DNA from: Candidatus Poribacteria bacterium
Lineage (GTDB): Bacteria > Poribacteria > WGA-4E > WGA-3G
DNA: 35,551 nt
Assembly: GCA_021295735.1 (NCBI GenBank)
Contig: JAGWBU010000046.1
Coordinates: forward strand, 1 to 35,551
Direction of reading: 5' to 3'
Shown here: positions 8,137-16,985 of the stretch, piece by piece
Position numbering within the stretch: the first letter of the stretch is position 1
Layout of the letters: the number at the start of each line of letters is the position of its first letter
Translations under genes and position numbers: made by a program
Notes under the pieces: model-generated
Database searches by the model: none
What the model was told of the DNA's origin: nothing
Seen by the model: the letters and a program-made list of their open reading frames with translations, nothing else

Positions 8137-8180
8137 TGTAGGAGCGACCTCCCGGTCGCGACCGGGAGGTCGCTCCTACA
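8137..8180. repeat. Perfect 44-bp palindrome
   Basis: TGTAGGAGCGACCTCCCGGT at 8137 runs into CG and then its exact complement through 8180, giving 22 bp per arm with no spacer or mismatch. It lies between the convergent nucleoside hydrolase and WD40 genes. It could form a cruciform or act as a bidirectional terminator, and it shares its TGTAGGAG end with other palindromes in the window. Confidence 0.9.
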
Positions 8181-8411
8181 AGAAGAAAATCGGGCTTACA
8201 AAACCCTCTAACAAAGGAGCATCCACCAATTTTGTTCTTAAATTGAACTTATGGCTTTCACCCCTGCTATCCTGAGATGTAGGACATTGCTTTGGTGGGA
8301 TGTTTCTGTATTTTTAGTGATCTTCTCTGTTCCTTTCTGCCCAACCTACAGTTTCGCTCTTCTCGACCTACGAAGAAACTCCAGGAACGGGTAAGGCGAA
8401 AGGTACGCAAC

Positions 8412-9276
8412 CTAATCCACATTATCAACCGTGAGATCCCACAACAACACAGTGCCGCCTCTGCTGCTACATGCGATAGTTTTTCCATCCGGGCTAAACG
8501 CTACGCAAAAGACCCAACTCGTATGTCCCAATAGTGTGGGAAATGTGTGCCATCGTGTGCGTTCCACAGACGGATGGTGTTGTCATCACTGCTACTTGCG
8601 ATTATGTTTCCATTCGGCTAAACGCGACACTACTGACCCAATCTGTATGCCCCGATAGTGTCCGTAAATGTTCGCCTGTGTCCGCATCCCACAGACGGAT
8701 GGTGTTGTCATAACTTGCACTTGCGATAATTTTTCCATCTGGGCTAAACGACACGCTATTGACCCCACGTATATGCTCAGATAGCGTGCGTATATGTTCG
8801 CCTGTGTTTGCGTCCCATAGATGGATGGCACTGTCATAACTTGCACTTGCGATTATGTTTCCATCTGGGCTAAACGACACGCTATAGATATAGACCCTAT
8901 CCGTATGCCCTGATAGTGTGCGGAGGTGCTCACCTGTATCCATATTCCACAGACGAATGGTGCTGTCAAGACTTGCAGTCGCGATTGTTTTTCCATCTGG
9001 GCTAAACGACACGCCGAGCACCTCACCCGTATGCCCCGTGTATAGGTCAAGTTCTTCACCTGTCTGTGTCCTGTAAATCCAAATACCGATTGCGCTGGCA
9101 ACCGCAAGCTTCGCGCCATCAGGAGAGTAGGCTATTTCGTTTATCCCACCTTTACCGAGCCGCACTTTTACACCTTCGGGTAAACCCCATTGGATATAAT
9201 CTTGAGCGAAGGTGCTTGGTGTGATTGTAAGTGTTATGAACAGTTTCATCAAAATTAAACACAACGTGTTTTTCAT
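8412..9276 (-). pseudogene. Exported WD40-repeat protein, frameshifted
   Basis: The intact first part (9276 to about 8621) encodes a signal peptide (MKNTLCLILMKLF..., ending TFAQ) and WD40 blades in near-identical ~125-bp units: VSFSPDGKIIASASYDNTIR followed by LWDADTGEHLRTLSGHT. At about 8621 one base is missing (FSPDG becomes FSRME) and a stop follows. The next frame continues NIIASSSDDNTIRLWNAHDG; a second shift near 8548 leads to a final blade, GKTIACSSRGGTVLLWDL, and a stop at 8412. Without the shifts the protein would have roughly 288 residues. Two indels suggest a pseudogene, but assembly errors in repeats could also produce them. WD40 propellers usually bind proteins; no specific role can be given. 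Confidence 0.75.
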
Positions 9277-9390
9277 GATTTTCTTATTCCTTCTGTCCTG
9301 ACCGCTTGTTGAATATGAGGAAGATGAAAAATAGATAAGAGCATGCCAGTCGGTTGGGTAGCGCGCAGGTGACGATTTTGTACGACTTTT

Positions 9391-9903
9391 TTATTGCACC
9401 CCTATCAGGTGCCTCGGAATACGGCGCAAATCAGCATGTGGGTCGCGTCGTAGTGAGCGTGGTATCTCTAATTCAGGCATTTTAAGCGCATTGAAAGCAA
9501 CTCGCTGCTCAGCAGTAAGTTCGGCATTAATTTCTTGGAGTAGTTTTTCGATTTCTTTCAGAAATGTACTTCGTTGTGAAAGAAATTTCCGTACTTTTGT
9601 GCGAACCTGGGTAAGCCTCCGTTGCCTTTGTGCTGTGCTCAGTCCGCCATCATATCGATAAAGTCTCCTATCACTTGCCATTGCGCGATACTCCCGCAAA
9701 TTACCTTCCAACTGCTTCTTCTCAAAATCGTAATCATCAACTACATCACGGATAAGCTTCAGTTTTGGTTGAATTGTCTTCTTCTGCTCAGCAGTTAGTT
9801 GAAGCGCAGAACTGCTTTTTGGAATATCAACAAGTTTGATTGCGCCACATCCTACAAGAAAGCAGCATAGGAAAGAGGAAAACAGAATTTGCCGAAATAC
9901 CAT
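9391..9903 (-). CDS. Putative lipoprotein with LTxEQ motifs
   Basis: 170 residues. A lipoprotein signal peptide ends in LVGC with the lipidated Cys at position 19, so the protein should be membrane-anchored outside the cytoplasm. The mature part is strongly charged and helical. LTAEQKK near residue 37 and LTAEQRVAFNALK near residue 133 resemble the LTxxQ repeats of Spy/CpxP-like periplasmic proteins, but overall similarity to that family is not established. The start lies 15 bases after the stop of the M32 peptidase gene, so the two are probably co-transcribed. Confidence 0.75.
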   Translation of the reverse strand: MVFRQILFSSFLCCFLVGCGAIKLVDIPKSSSALQLTAEQKKTIQPKLKLIRDVVDDYDFEKKQLEGNLREYRAMASDRRLYRYDGGLSTAQRQRRLTQVRTKVRKFLSQRSTFLKEIEKLLQEINAELTAEQRVAFNALKMPELEIPRSLRRDPHADLRRIPRHLIGVQ

Positions 9904-9918
9904 AGCGGTTATCCCATT

Positions 9919-11427
9919 TTAGTTTAGTGTATACAATTCACCATATTTCGTCCGAAGATAGTTAATATAAGGTGCAATAGTCATAGGTTTACCTGTTGCC
10001 CGTTCAATAATTTCAGGTGCTGTGTATTTTGACCCGTGCTGGTAAACGTTGTCTTTCAACCAATTATGCAGCGTGCTAAATTCACCCATTTCAATTTCAA
10101 TAGATATTTCTGGGTGTGCTTCAAGTGCAGACGAGAAAAATTGTGCGCCTAAGATATTGCCCAATGTATATCCTTGGAATGAACCACCAATGAGTCCAAA
10201 ATACCAGTGGACATCTTGCATAACACCGTCTTTGTCATCTGGCGGAACAATGCCGAAATCTGCTTCAAATCGTTCACGCCAAGCGTTAGGCAGGTCTTTA
10301 ATTTCCATTTCACCTTCTAACAGTGCCAACTCAAAATCGAAACGCAACATCACGTGTAGATTATAGGTAACTTCGTCTGCTTCTGTGCGGATGAGGGAAC
10401 GTTCAACCTTATTTATTGCACGGTGAAATGCATCAAGCGGAACAGAACCGAGCTGCTCAGGGAAGAAATTTTGCAGCTGCGGATAGAAACACTTCCAGAA
10501 TCCTTGACTTCTTCCAACAATGTTTTCCCAGAGACGCGATTGGCTTTCGTGAACACCAGCAGAAGTGCCGCGGGCAAGCGGTGTGCCTTCAAACTCAGTG
10601 CAGATACCCTGTTCATAAAGTGCGTGGCCGGTTTCGTGCATCGTGCAGAAAAGCGCCTCACCTAAACTATCTTCTTTTGAGCGGGTCGTGATTCGGACAT
10701 CTCCCAATGAAAACTTTGTCATAAATGGATGGTGTGTTTTATCTTGACGTCCACGATTGAGGTCGTATCCAAACTTTTTTGCAACTTCCATACCGAATTC
10801 CAACTGTTTATCTTCTGGATAATGTTTATGCAGACATGAATCGTCTGCAGGCGTTTGCGACGTTATAGCAGAAGCAATAGGCACGAGTTCTTTTCGCAGC
10901 TCACCAAAGACGAGACTGACATCTGATGCTTTCATACCGTAATCTCTCGGCTCAATCAGTGGATCAGCAATGTGATCATATCCGGGAAAGAAATTAGCGG
11001 ATTGACGACTATATTCAAGTGTCTTTTCAAGATAAGGACGCACTCTCTCAAAATCATTCGCATGCCGTGCTACTGTCCAAACCTGATACGATTCTGATGT
11101 GTGAGTTGCGACCTCTGCCATGAATTCTGCAGGGATTTTAATCGCACGTTCATATTTTCTTCTGGTGACACGCAACAAACCTGCCTCGTCAGAATCGTAA
11201 CCGAGGCTCTCTCCATAAGATGTTAGCGCGTCAAGCAGTTTACCAATGGCAGGGTCAGTGAACTTTTCGTGTGCTAAACGGCTAAGTGTCGCGGTTTGCC
11301 GGGCACGAGCGGCAGCACCACCTGGTGGCATATATGTGGACTGATCCCAGTGCAGAAGACCAGATGCGGATTGGATATCATTTACCTCAATCAGACGGGT
11401 TTTAAGTTCTTGGAATTTGGATTGCAA
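9919..11427 (-). CDS. M32 family carboxypeptidase (Taq-type)
   Basis: A zinc metallocarboxypeptidase that removes C-terminal amino acids. The zinc motif HETGH lies at about residues 264-268, inside CTMHETGHALYEQG. SASGLLHWDQSTYMPPGGAA near the N-terminus and YNLHVMLRFDFELALLEGE in the C-terminal part are typical of the family. I chose the TTG at 11427 as start: AGGAG lies 7 bases upstream and the resulting 502 residues match the family's usual ~500. The frame extends upstream to an ATG at 11529, adding 34 residues without family similarity. Cytoplasmic, no signal peptide. The lipoprotein gene follows closely. Confidence 0.92.
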   Translation of the reverse strand: MQSKFQELKTRLIEVNDIQSASGLLHWDQSTYMPPGGAAARARQTATLSRLAHEKFTDPAIGKLLDALTSYGESLGYDSDEAGLLRVTRRKYERAIKIPAEFMAEVATHTSESYQVWTVARHANDFERVRPYLEKTLEYSRQSANFFPGYDHIADPLIEPRDYGMKASDVSLVFGELRKELVPIASAITSQTPADDSCLHKHYPEDKQLEFGMEVAKKFGYDLNRGRQDKTHHPFMTKFSLGDVRITTRSKEDSLGEALFCTMHETGHALYEQGICTEFEGTPLARGTSAGVHESQSRLWENIVGRSQGFWKCFYPQLQNFFPEQLGSVPLDAFHRAINKVERSLIRTEADEVTYNLHVMLRFDFELALLEGEMEIKDLPNAWRERFEADFGIVPPDDKDGVMQDVHWYFGLIGGSFQGYTLGNILGAQFFSSALEAHPEISIEIEMGEFSTLHNWLKDNVYQHGSKYTAPEIIERATGKPMTIAPYINYLRTKYGELYTLN

Positions 11428-11592
11428 TGTAATACTCCTAAAAAATAAGGCGTTAGAATAGTACGCTTTAACCAACATTTTATCATAATCATGTTTTGTA
11501 TTCAAAGCAAATTGGAATTGAAGAGACATTCAGTTTTCAGTTATGGAATTCGTTTATAGTAAAATGTGACTGTGGAAATCTGTTTTTTGGTA

Positions 11593-12108
11593 CTATCTAC
11601 GCGTTCGGGATGGCTTTAGGAATTGGGGTGTGGCAAGTCGAAGAGGTATCCGTAACCTCCCTTTCTTGAGTATCACCTGTTTCGGTTGGATGTCAGCAAC
11701 AACAGTGTCTTCGCCAAGTTTTGTGCCAATGGAGACAACACGGGTAGTTGCATCTTGCGTTGTCTCTTGTAAGATAGCGGTCGCCTCTATCTCCTTGCCT
11801 ATCGGGATATGTGTGCCGATAAGGCGATAGATGGGAGTAGGCTTTTTCGGTTTCCAGCCAAGAGGTGCAAAAAGGTTATTGTCAATAATTGTCTGAAGAA
11901 AGAGTGCCTTTTGGTCAACGGGTTTCGGTTTAAGGTGTGCGTACAGCTTTTCATTTCTCTGGACAGATTTTTTGTGTTCAATTTTGGGTGCTACATATAC
12001 TTTTTTAGGAATTGGCTTCTGAAAACGGTGCAGCGTCGCGTGCGTGAGAGCAAGGCAGCAGAGAAGTACGGAACCAAAGATACAAACGCGTTTCAAAATA
12101 CGTTTCAT
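11593..12108 (-). CDS. GspC/PilP-like periplasmic protein with N-terminal anchor
   Basis: 171 residues. One N-terminal membrane span (about 7-25) is followed by a basic, proline-rich linker. Residues about 70-157 resemble the HR domain of GspC or the PilP fold: IIDNNLFAPLGW, then IYRLIGTHIP, ATAILQET, VVSIGTKLGEDTVVADI and QVILKKGRLRIPL. In type II secretion and type IV pili such domains link the inner-membrane platform to the secretin. No other secretion gene is present here. The ATG overlaps the oligosaccharyltransferase stop (ATGA, 4 bp), indicating translational coupling. The GspC-like call rests on pattern recognition. Confidence 0.62.
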   Translation of the reverse strand: MKRILKRVCIFGSVLLCCLALTHATLHRFQKPIPKKVYVAPKIEHKKSVQRNEKLYAHLKPKPVDQKALFLQTIIDNNLFAPLGWKPKKPTPIYRLIGTHIPIGKEIEATAILQETTQDATTRVVSIGTKLGEDTVVADIQPKQVILKKGRLRIPLRLATPQFLKPSRTRR

Positions 12109-14624
12109 TTTCCTTTTTTTTCCGCGGACTTGGCGAGGTATTTGGGATTTTCTTCTATGTCGGATGGGTAGTTAATCTTCCAGATTTTGACTTTAGCAGA
12201 TGCGGTATCCTGTTCCGGATAAACATGGACGAACGCCTTACTGTGTTCGTCTCGAAAGAACAATTTGACTGCGAGACTGTTCCAACTGCGTGGCGAAAGG
12301 TAGTGGATGACTTCCCGCTGCGTTTTTGAGTCAAATAGGTGGAGGATGCCACCGTTTTTATTGTCGGATTCTTCTGTGTGGTCATGTGCCTCGTGATGGT
12401 CATGGGTATGTTCAGTCCGAGGCGGTTGGACGTTGCTATCGGACTTGATATACGGAAGTTGGACCGTTCTACCGTCTTTGAGACGGGCGGTGACAGTAGC
12501 AGGATCGTGATGGAAATCAATCTCAACAAAGTCGATAAGTGTGTTTTTGTGTGCTGGCACCATGCGATAATGTGCGCTGCCGATGGGCGCTCGAGAGATC
12601 AAAGGCGCCATATAAAGTGGATGCTCAGGCAGTTCATTGACATGTGCATGTTGCGATGCAATATAGAACACATCTTCTTCGCTGAGGAGCAGATGAGTCA
12701 CGTGGTGTGTTTTGAGAAATTCAAGTGCTTCGTGTTCAGATGTTGCAGCAGCTACGTGTTTTTCATAAAGGTCAATCCAATGCACAATGAAGTGATCCGG
12801 GTCAATGACGGTTTTGACACCGCCAAGAACATTAAGCAGGTGTCCATAACTCCAAGGTGCTGCAACAACCTTTTCTGTTGAAAGATGTTCTTTGAACCAT
12901 TGACATGTGTTTGCCATAGGAGTATTTTTGCCGGGGAATACATGTTCAGGTTCTATCTGCGTTGCATATCCTCTTTGAGCAAGCCCTGGAAATGGCTTAT
13001 TACTGGGTAGTTCCCAAAAAAGAACAAGTGCCAGACAAGCGAGGGTTATACCAACTTGTGTCAATGCGGGGACTACGTTGCGCTTCTTTCCATTCGTTCC
13101 TGCTTCTTTGTTACTTGATTGTGCCGTGTTTTCTTTCATGCTTTTCTCTTCTCTGATTCTTGCGATGTGTTGACAGAGCCGTGTTGTGGTGAATTGGACA
13201 CCTATTGCTGCAAAACAAGCGAGCGGCACGCCGATAAAGAAATCGTAGCGGAGCGCATCGCGCGCAAGCCCAAGCCAAAGGAGCAGCCAAAATCCCAAAG
13301 CGACATAGATATATTCATGTTTGACCGGTTCAGGACGAAGTGCAGCAACACCTAACGCAGTAATCGGCGTGAACGCTACTGCACCGTAGAAAAGATATTC
13401 ACAGATGACGGGGGACAACGTATAGTATAAATACTGTCGGAGAAAGGTTGCAGCCGTGAACAGTGAAACCGTGAAAGCGAGGAGCAGTGCTTTCGCACCC
13501 CAGATTCTGATGCAGCCCACAATGAGACAAAGACTTGCAATAAGCAGTACATGTCCATAACGACCGTACCAGAAGATATCCTGTGGTGATTTTAGTTCAC
13601 CCACACCTTCCATCACCGAGGCACCGCTAAAAGGCACAATACTTTGCGCAAACGTTTCACGTTGCAGTGCAAGATAGGCAATGCCGATAAGGAGACACAC
13701 AGCACAAAAAACGAGTGAGACAGCGCGGGCAGAAATCTGTTCCGAGATAAACTTAGAAACCGAATGATGCCCACGAGTAAGAAAGGACCGAAACGTGCGG
13801 AGCAACAGCATGACGAGCGGTGGAAACAGCAGAAACGCTGCTACGTGGCTGGTAAAACCTCCGCCACGGTGATAAGCTGGTGAAAGAAGGTAGAGTGACG
13901 GAACAAACATCAGCACCCACAACACATACTCCCACATACGTTCTTCAGCATCCGTTGTAAGAAAACGCCAGAGTTCCACCGCCACAATCGCGAGGACAAA
14001 GCCTCCGAAACCTTCCCAACTTAAACCCCCAAGGAACACAAAGAAACCGGACAGTCCTGTGCATAAGTATCGGATTCGTTTGCTTGTTATGTCTTCCTTC
14101 CATAGATAGGTAGTGACTGCCAGGGTGCCGAGCATCCAGCACCATGCATCCCTATCGCTGAATCCTGCGGCACTCCGTTCAATACTGCCGGGCATGATAA
14201 TTAGAAGCGTACCAACAATGGCTGCTACACCAAAGCCAAAACGGATATAAAGAAAAAGGCATAGTACTACCATGCCGAGGAGAAAGCAGAAAGTTGGAGC
14301 AAGAAGCTGCACCTGATAGACCGTGACGTTTGGAAAAAAGAATCTTATTAACTTGGACGCGTAAGCAATAGCGTAAGGGTAACCGTGCAGTGTCTCACTT
14401 AAATCTCTGCCGAGCGGCACCCAGCGGTGCATCTCGATTTCTGGTAACGTTCCGTCCTTGACAATTGTCCTCGCTTGCGCGTAAAAGAGAAATGCGTCGT
14501 TAGAAGCAAACTGGCCGGTAGGAATGTTGGAAAGACCTTGCAAACGGATCCTGCTGCCCACAAATAGAAGGATTAGGAGCAGTGCAGCGGCCCCGACGTG
14601 TTTAACAATAGTGTCCGGTTTCAT
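12105..14624 (-). CDS. STT3/PglB-type oligosaccharyltransferase
   Basis: 839 residues. The N-terminal two-thirds is a multi-span membrane region; the C-terminal third is soluble. STT3 hallmarks are present: an early acidic site in FASNDAFLFY (D43) and the DxD-type motif GFSDRDAWCW (D157, D159) in external loop 1, which bind metal and the lipid-linked sugar. In the C-terminal domain the expected WWDYG motif reads PWSYG (W near 591), followed by HLLNVLGGV. Such enzymes transfer glycans from a lipid carrier to Asn of exported proteins. A His-rich stretch (EHTHDHHEAHDH) lies near the end. It starts directly after the stop of the 14625-15230 gene and overlaps the GspC-like gene. No glycosyltransferase or flippase is present. 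Confidence 0.85.
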   Translation of the reverse strand: MKPDTIVKHVGAAALLLILLFVGSRIRLQGLSNIPTGQFASNDAFLFYAQARTIVKDGTLPEIEMHRWVPLGRDLSETLHGYPYAIAYASKLIRFFFPNVTVYQVQLLAPTFCFLLGMVVLCLFLYIRFGFGVAAIVGTLLIIMPGSIERSAAGFSDRDAWCWMLGTLAVTTYLWKEDITSKRIRYLCTGLSGFFVFLGGLSWEGFGGFVLAIVAVELWRFLTTDAEERMWEYVLWVLMFVPSLYLLSPAYHRGGGFTSHVAAFLLFPPLVMLLLRTFRSFLTRGHHSVSKFISEQISARAVSLVFCAVCLLIGIAYLALQRETFAQSIVPFSGASVMEGVGELKSPQDIFWYGRYGHVLLIASLCLIVGCIRIWGAKALLLAFTVSLFTAATFLRQYLYYTLSPVICEYLFYGAVAFTPITALGVAALRPEPVKHEYIYVALGFWLLLWLGLARDALRYDFFIGVPLACFAAIGVQFTTTRLCQHIARIREEKSMKENTAQSSNKEAGTNGKKRNVVPALTQVGITLACLALVLFWELPSNKPFPGLAQRGYATQIEPEHVFPGKNTPMANTCQWFKEHLSTEKVVAAPWSYGHLLNVLGGVKTVIDPDHFIVHWIDLYEKHVAAATSEHEALEFLKTHHVTHLLLSEEDVFYIASQHAHVNELPEHPLYMAPLISRAPIGSAHYRMVPAHKNTLIDFVEIDFHHDPATVTARLKDGRTVQLPYIKSDSNVQPPRTEHTHDHHEAHDHTEESDNKNGGILHLFDSKTQREVIHYLSPRSWNSLAVKLFFRDEHSKAFVHVYPEQDTASAKVKIWKINYPSDIEENPKYLAKSAEKKGK

Positions 14625-15230
14625 TTATTCCTCAACACTTTGACGGTATCCCTTCATGTAAGGATCAAGTTCTTTTGAACGCCTAAAATTGATACTGTCC
14701 ACAACGTCATTTTTTAGCAGTGTTTCCTCATACATGTCCCACGTTGCATCAGTTGGTAACCCTTGCCGTTCAAGATAATCAGGCCTTTCAGAGGCATTCA
14801 TGGTATTCCAGTACATCCACGTAGAAAACAACCGTATCCGTTGATCTGTAAGGGCATCTTCATAGTCCGAAAAATCAACAAAAGGTCTGCCCAATTCAAG
14901 CATGCGTGCAAGGTAAGTGTTCTGTGGATAAACATGATCCGCTTCACCTATCGCCTGCTTAAGTCTTTCAGCACCACCATATTTCGCGATCAGTTTTGCC
15001 TCCCACATTTCTTGCATTTCAGCTACGGTGTACAGTTGATAGTCTCTTTTGATTTCGGCGAGGTTAAGTTCATCCCAATGCTGCGCCCACCGGAATTTTT
15101 CCGCGGCAGGTAATTCAGGCGTGCTGCGACTGGAGTCGGTAACGTTCACAGAGGTCGCGGGAAGATACAAGGACACCGCAGCAGCAACGATGAAAAGTGC
15201 TATGATAATCAAAAATATCTGTTTTTTCAT
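14625..15230 (-). CDS. Membrane-anchored protein with FSDY-motif domain, unknown function
   Basis: 201 residues; not recognised. One N-terminal span (about 4-24) anchors it, with the rest predicted outside the cytoplasm. A segment around residues 84-135 (AKYGG, then YLARMLELGRPFVDFSDYED) matches a segment of the neighbouring 532-residue protein (AKYLE, then FLQKILDKGVHFNDYSDYTD), so the two share an undescribed domain. Two N-x-S/T sequons are present (NVT near 29, NAS). The stop codon abuts the ATG of the oligosaccharyltransferase gene, so the two are translated together. Confidence 0.75.
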   Translation of the reverse strand: MKKQIFLIIIALFIVAAAVSLYLPATSVNVTDSSRSTPELPAAEKFRWAQHWDELNLAEIKRDYQLYTVAEMQEMWEAKLIAKYGGAERLKQAIGEADHVYPQNTYLARMLELGRPFVDFSDYEDALTDQRIRLFSTWMYWNTMNASERPDYLERQGLPTDATWDMYEETLLKNDVVDSINFRRSKELDPYMKGYRQSVEE

Positions 15231-15286
15231 TGGAAAGCACCATAAGCAGATTCTCTATCAATCTGGCGTGTTCACCGCTTTTAGTT

Positions 15287-15312
15287 ACGGCACACGGCGT
15301 GTGCCTACTACC
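15287..15312. repeat. REP-like hairpin, family member 1
   Basis: GGCACAC/GTGTGCC pairs perfectly around a 3-base loop and is flanked by AC and TACTACC. The same unit occurs at 30359-30384 and inverted at 28947-28971, with paired stem changes. It sits between two minus-strand genes of the oligosaccharyltransferase locus. Confidence 0.75.
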
Positions 15313-16911
15313 TTAAGGCGCTTCAGTTTCAGGCGGTGTTGCTTCTGGTGGCTTTGGCGGCGCGGGTCTTTGCGGTTTTTTCTGCATATCAGGTGGCGGT
15401 TTCTGTCCCTGTCCAAAGTGCCGTTCTAACTGTTCAGCGAGTGCGGGACTATCCCGTCGTACCCTGCGAAATCCTTCCTCAAATCCGTGTTGAAACAGTG
15501 TGCCTAATGCCTCTTCAAGACGTTCGGGTGTGAACTGTTCCACCGGATGTTCCGGCAGAAATTGTCGCCGAAATTGTCTTTCAAGTGCCTTCTCTATTTC
15601 CGCATCCGACATGGTTGCAAACTCTGCCAGATTGCGCATGTTGTTTTGAAACTTCTCAAATTCGGCTTTTGCGGCTTCCTGTGCAGCGCTTGCTGCTTCA
15701 CGCGCGGCTTCGCGAAGCGCAGCATCCGGATCAATAGGTGATTCGGTGCTGACATACTCATCATACTGTTCCCTTATCTCGGCAGACATTGGCGCGCCTT
15801 TTATTTCCTCATAACGTTCTGGGGTAACTATAGTTCCATTCGGTGCGCGGAGCCCTTCAGGTACAATGTCGTAGGAGTTTTCCTCTCGCCACTTGTCCCG
15901 GTCAAAAGGTTTAGGCTTTTCAGAAAGTATATTGTAATCTGAATCAATGAAGACTATTTCTGTACCCTCGGGTTCAATGGCTTTATAGAGGAGGTTATGC
16001 CGTTGTTCACTTGTCAACATTGCACCCCATGTCATCATTGCCCCACTCGGTTTTTGACGAACGTACGTCATTTTACCTACAACCGGTAGGTATTTATTAG
16101 GGTGACTCGGGGGGAAGAAAACACTTACCACCGAAGCGTCTGGATTCTCGTTTGATACTTCTTTAATTGTATCAAGTTCCCATATCTTTCTATCAATGAA
16201 CCCATCTACAAATTCCTCAAAGTTCGTGGTAATAGGGATATTAAGGTCCCCGGAACGCCATGCTGCTGGTGCGTCTTTGAATTTCATGAGTTGTTCTCGC
16301 AAACCGAGAAAATCCGTATAATCGGAGTAATCATTAAAATGCACACCTTTATCAAGGATTTTCTGTAGGAATGCTTCCTTCGGAAAATGTTGATCCCATT
16401 CGGTGGATTCTGGGTGCTTTTCAAGATATTTCGCATCAAATTCGGAAATAAGGGCCTCAGAGGATTGTGGTCCCTTATAGCGTGGCGGTCCTAATCCATC
16501 TGAGTGAAACATTGGTAGCTGCTCGGCAAGGTCTTTCGGAGGTGGATGCGTTTTTCTGTATTCTGCTATCCCCTTTTCGAGTGCCGTCCGGTTTTTTTTG
16601 CGCTGTGCCTCAATTTCCGAAGAAGTTTTTAACTCTCCCCATTCGACAAGCCTCCCCAACGAGATTTCTGTTGTTTTATCCAACCATTCGTCCCAACTTG
16701 AAACTGACTGCTTCTCGGTAGCTACTCGTTTTTCTGCATTAGCAAGGGGATGCAGTGCCCCTTTTTCTTCAAACGACAAATGATCTTGTTGATTTATAAC
16801 GTCAGTGGAATTTGCATGATCATTAGATGGATCATTGGAACGAAACATAATGAAAAAAGCACCAAACCCCAAGAGGATAAAAACTGTAATATAAATGTGT
16901 CTGTGTTTCAT
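15313..16911 (-). CDS. Large membrane-anchored protein with FNDYSDY domain, unknown function
   Basis: 532 residues; not recognised. I chose ATG 16911 because AAAGGAG precedes it by a short spacer; the frame extends upstream to 16974 without support. A single span (about 7-24) near the N-terminus is followed by an extracytoplasmic region. The middle holds FLQKILDKGVHFNDYSDYTD, shared with the 201-residue neighbour. An Ala/Glu-rich predicted coiled coil (DAALREAAREAASAAQEAAK) comes later, and the last ~30 residues are Pro-rich (KPPPDMQKKPQRPAPPKPPE). Sequons NST, NRT and NGT are present. Same strand and direction as the oligosaccharyltransferase gene, 82 bases upstream of the 201-residue gene. 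Confidence 0.75.
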   Translation of the reverse strand: MKHRHIYITVFILLGFGAFFIMFRSNDPSNDHANSTDVINQQDHLSFEEKGALHPLANAEKRVATEKQSVSSWDEWLDKTTEISLGRLVEWGELKTSSEIEAQRKKNRTALEKGIAEYRKTHPPPKDLAEQLPMFHSDGLGPPRYKGPQSSEALISEFDAKYLEKHPESTEWDQHFPKEAFLQKILDKGVHFNDYSDYTDFLGLREQLMKFKDAPAAWRSGDLNIPITTNFEEFVDGFIDRKIWELDTIKEVSNENPDASVVSVFFPPSHPNKYLPVVGKMTYVRQKPSGAMMTWGAMLTSEQRHNLLYKAIEPEGTEIVFIDSDYNILSEKPKPFDRDKWREENSYDIVPEGLRAPNGTIVTPERYEEIKGAPMSAEIREQYDEYVSTESPIDPDAALREAAREAASAAQEAAKAEFEKFQNNMRNLAEFATMSDAEIEKALERQFRRQFLPEHPVEQFTPERLEEALGTLFQHGFEEGFRRVRRDSPALAEQLERHFGQGQKPPPDMQKKPQRPAPPKPPEATPPETEAP

Positions 16912-16932
16912 GACTTCTTCTCCTTTGTGTTT

Positions 16933-16953
16933 GGCAGTGCTGATTGCACTGCC
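16933..16953. other. Intergenic hairpin
   Basis: GGCAGTGC and GCACTGCC form a perfect 8-bp stem around TGATT. It lies between two minus-strand genes, just upstream of the ribosome site of the 532-residue protein. No T-run follows on the minus strand, so it is more likely a processing, stability or attenuation element than a terminator. Confidence 0.6.
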
Positions 16954-16985
16954 AGGTATGGTTAAAATAGACACGTACGTTGGTT

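Noticed and set aside
8292..8658. Plus-strand open frames near 8.3-8.7 kb
   Set aside because: They are complements of the WD40 repeat gene and repeat the same shadow peptides as other blades.
9919..11529. Longer M32 peptidase starting at 11529
   Set aside because: The extra 34 residues lack family similarity, while the TTG at 11427 has AGGAG at 7 bases and gives the usual length.
12155..13558. Several open frames inside the STT3 gene in other frames
   Set aside because: They overlap a long gene with clear family motifs and show no recognisable protein features.
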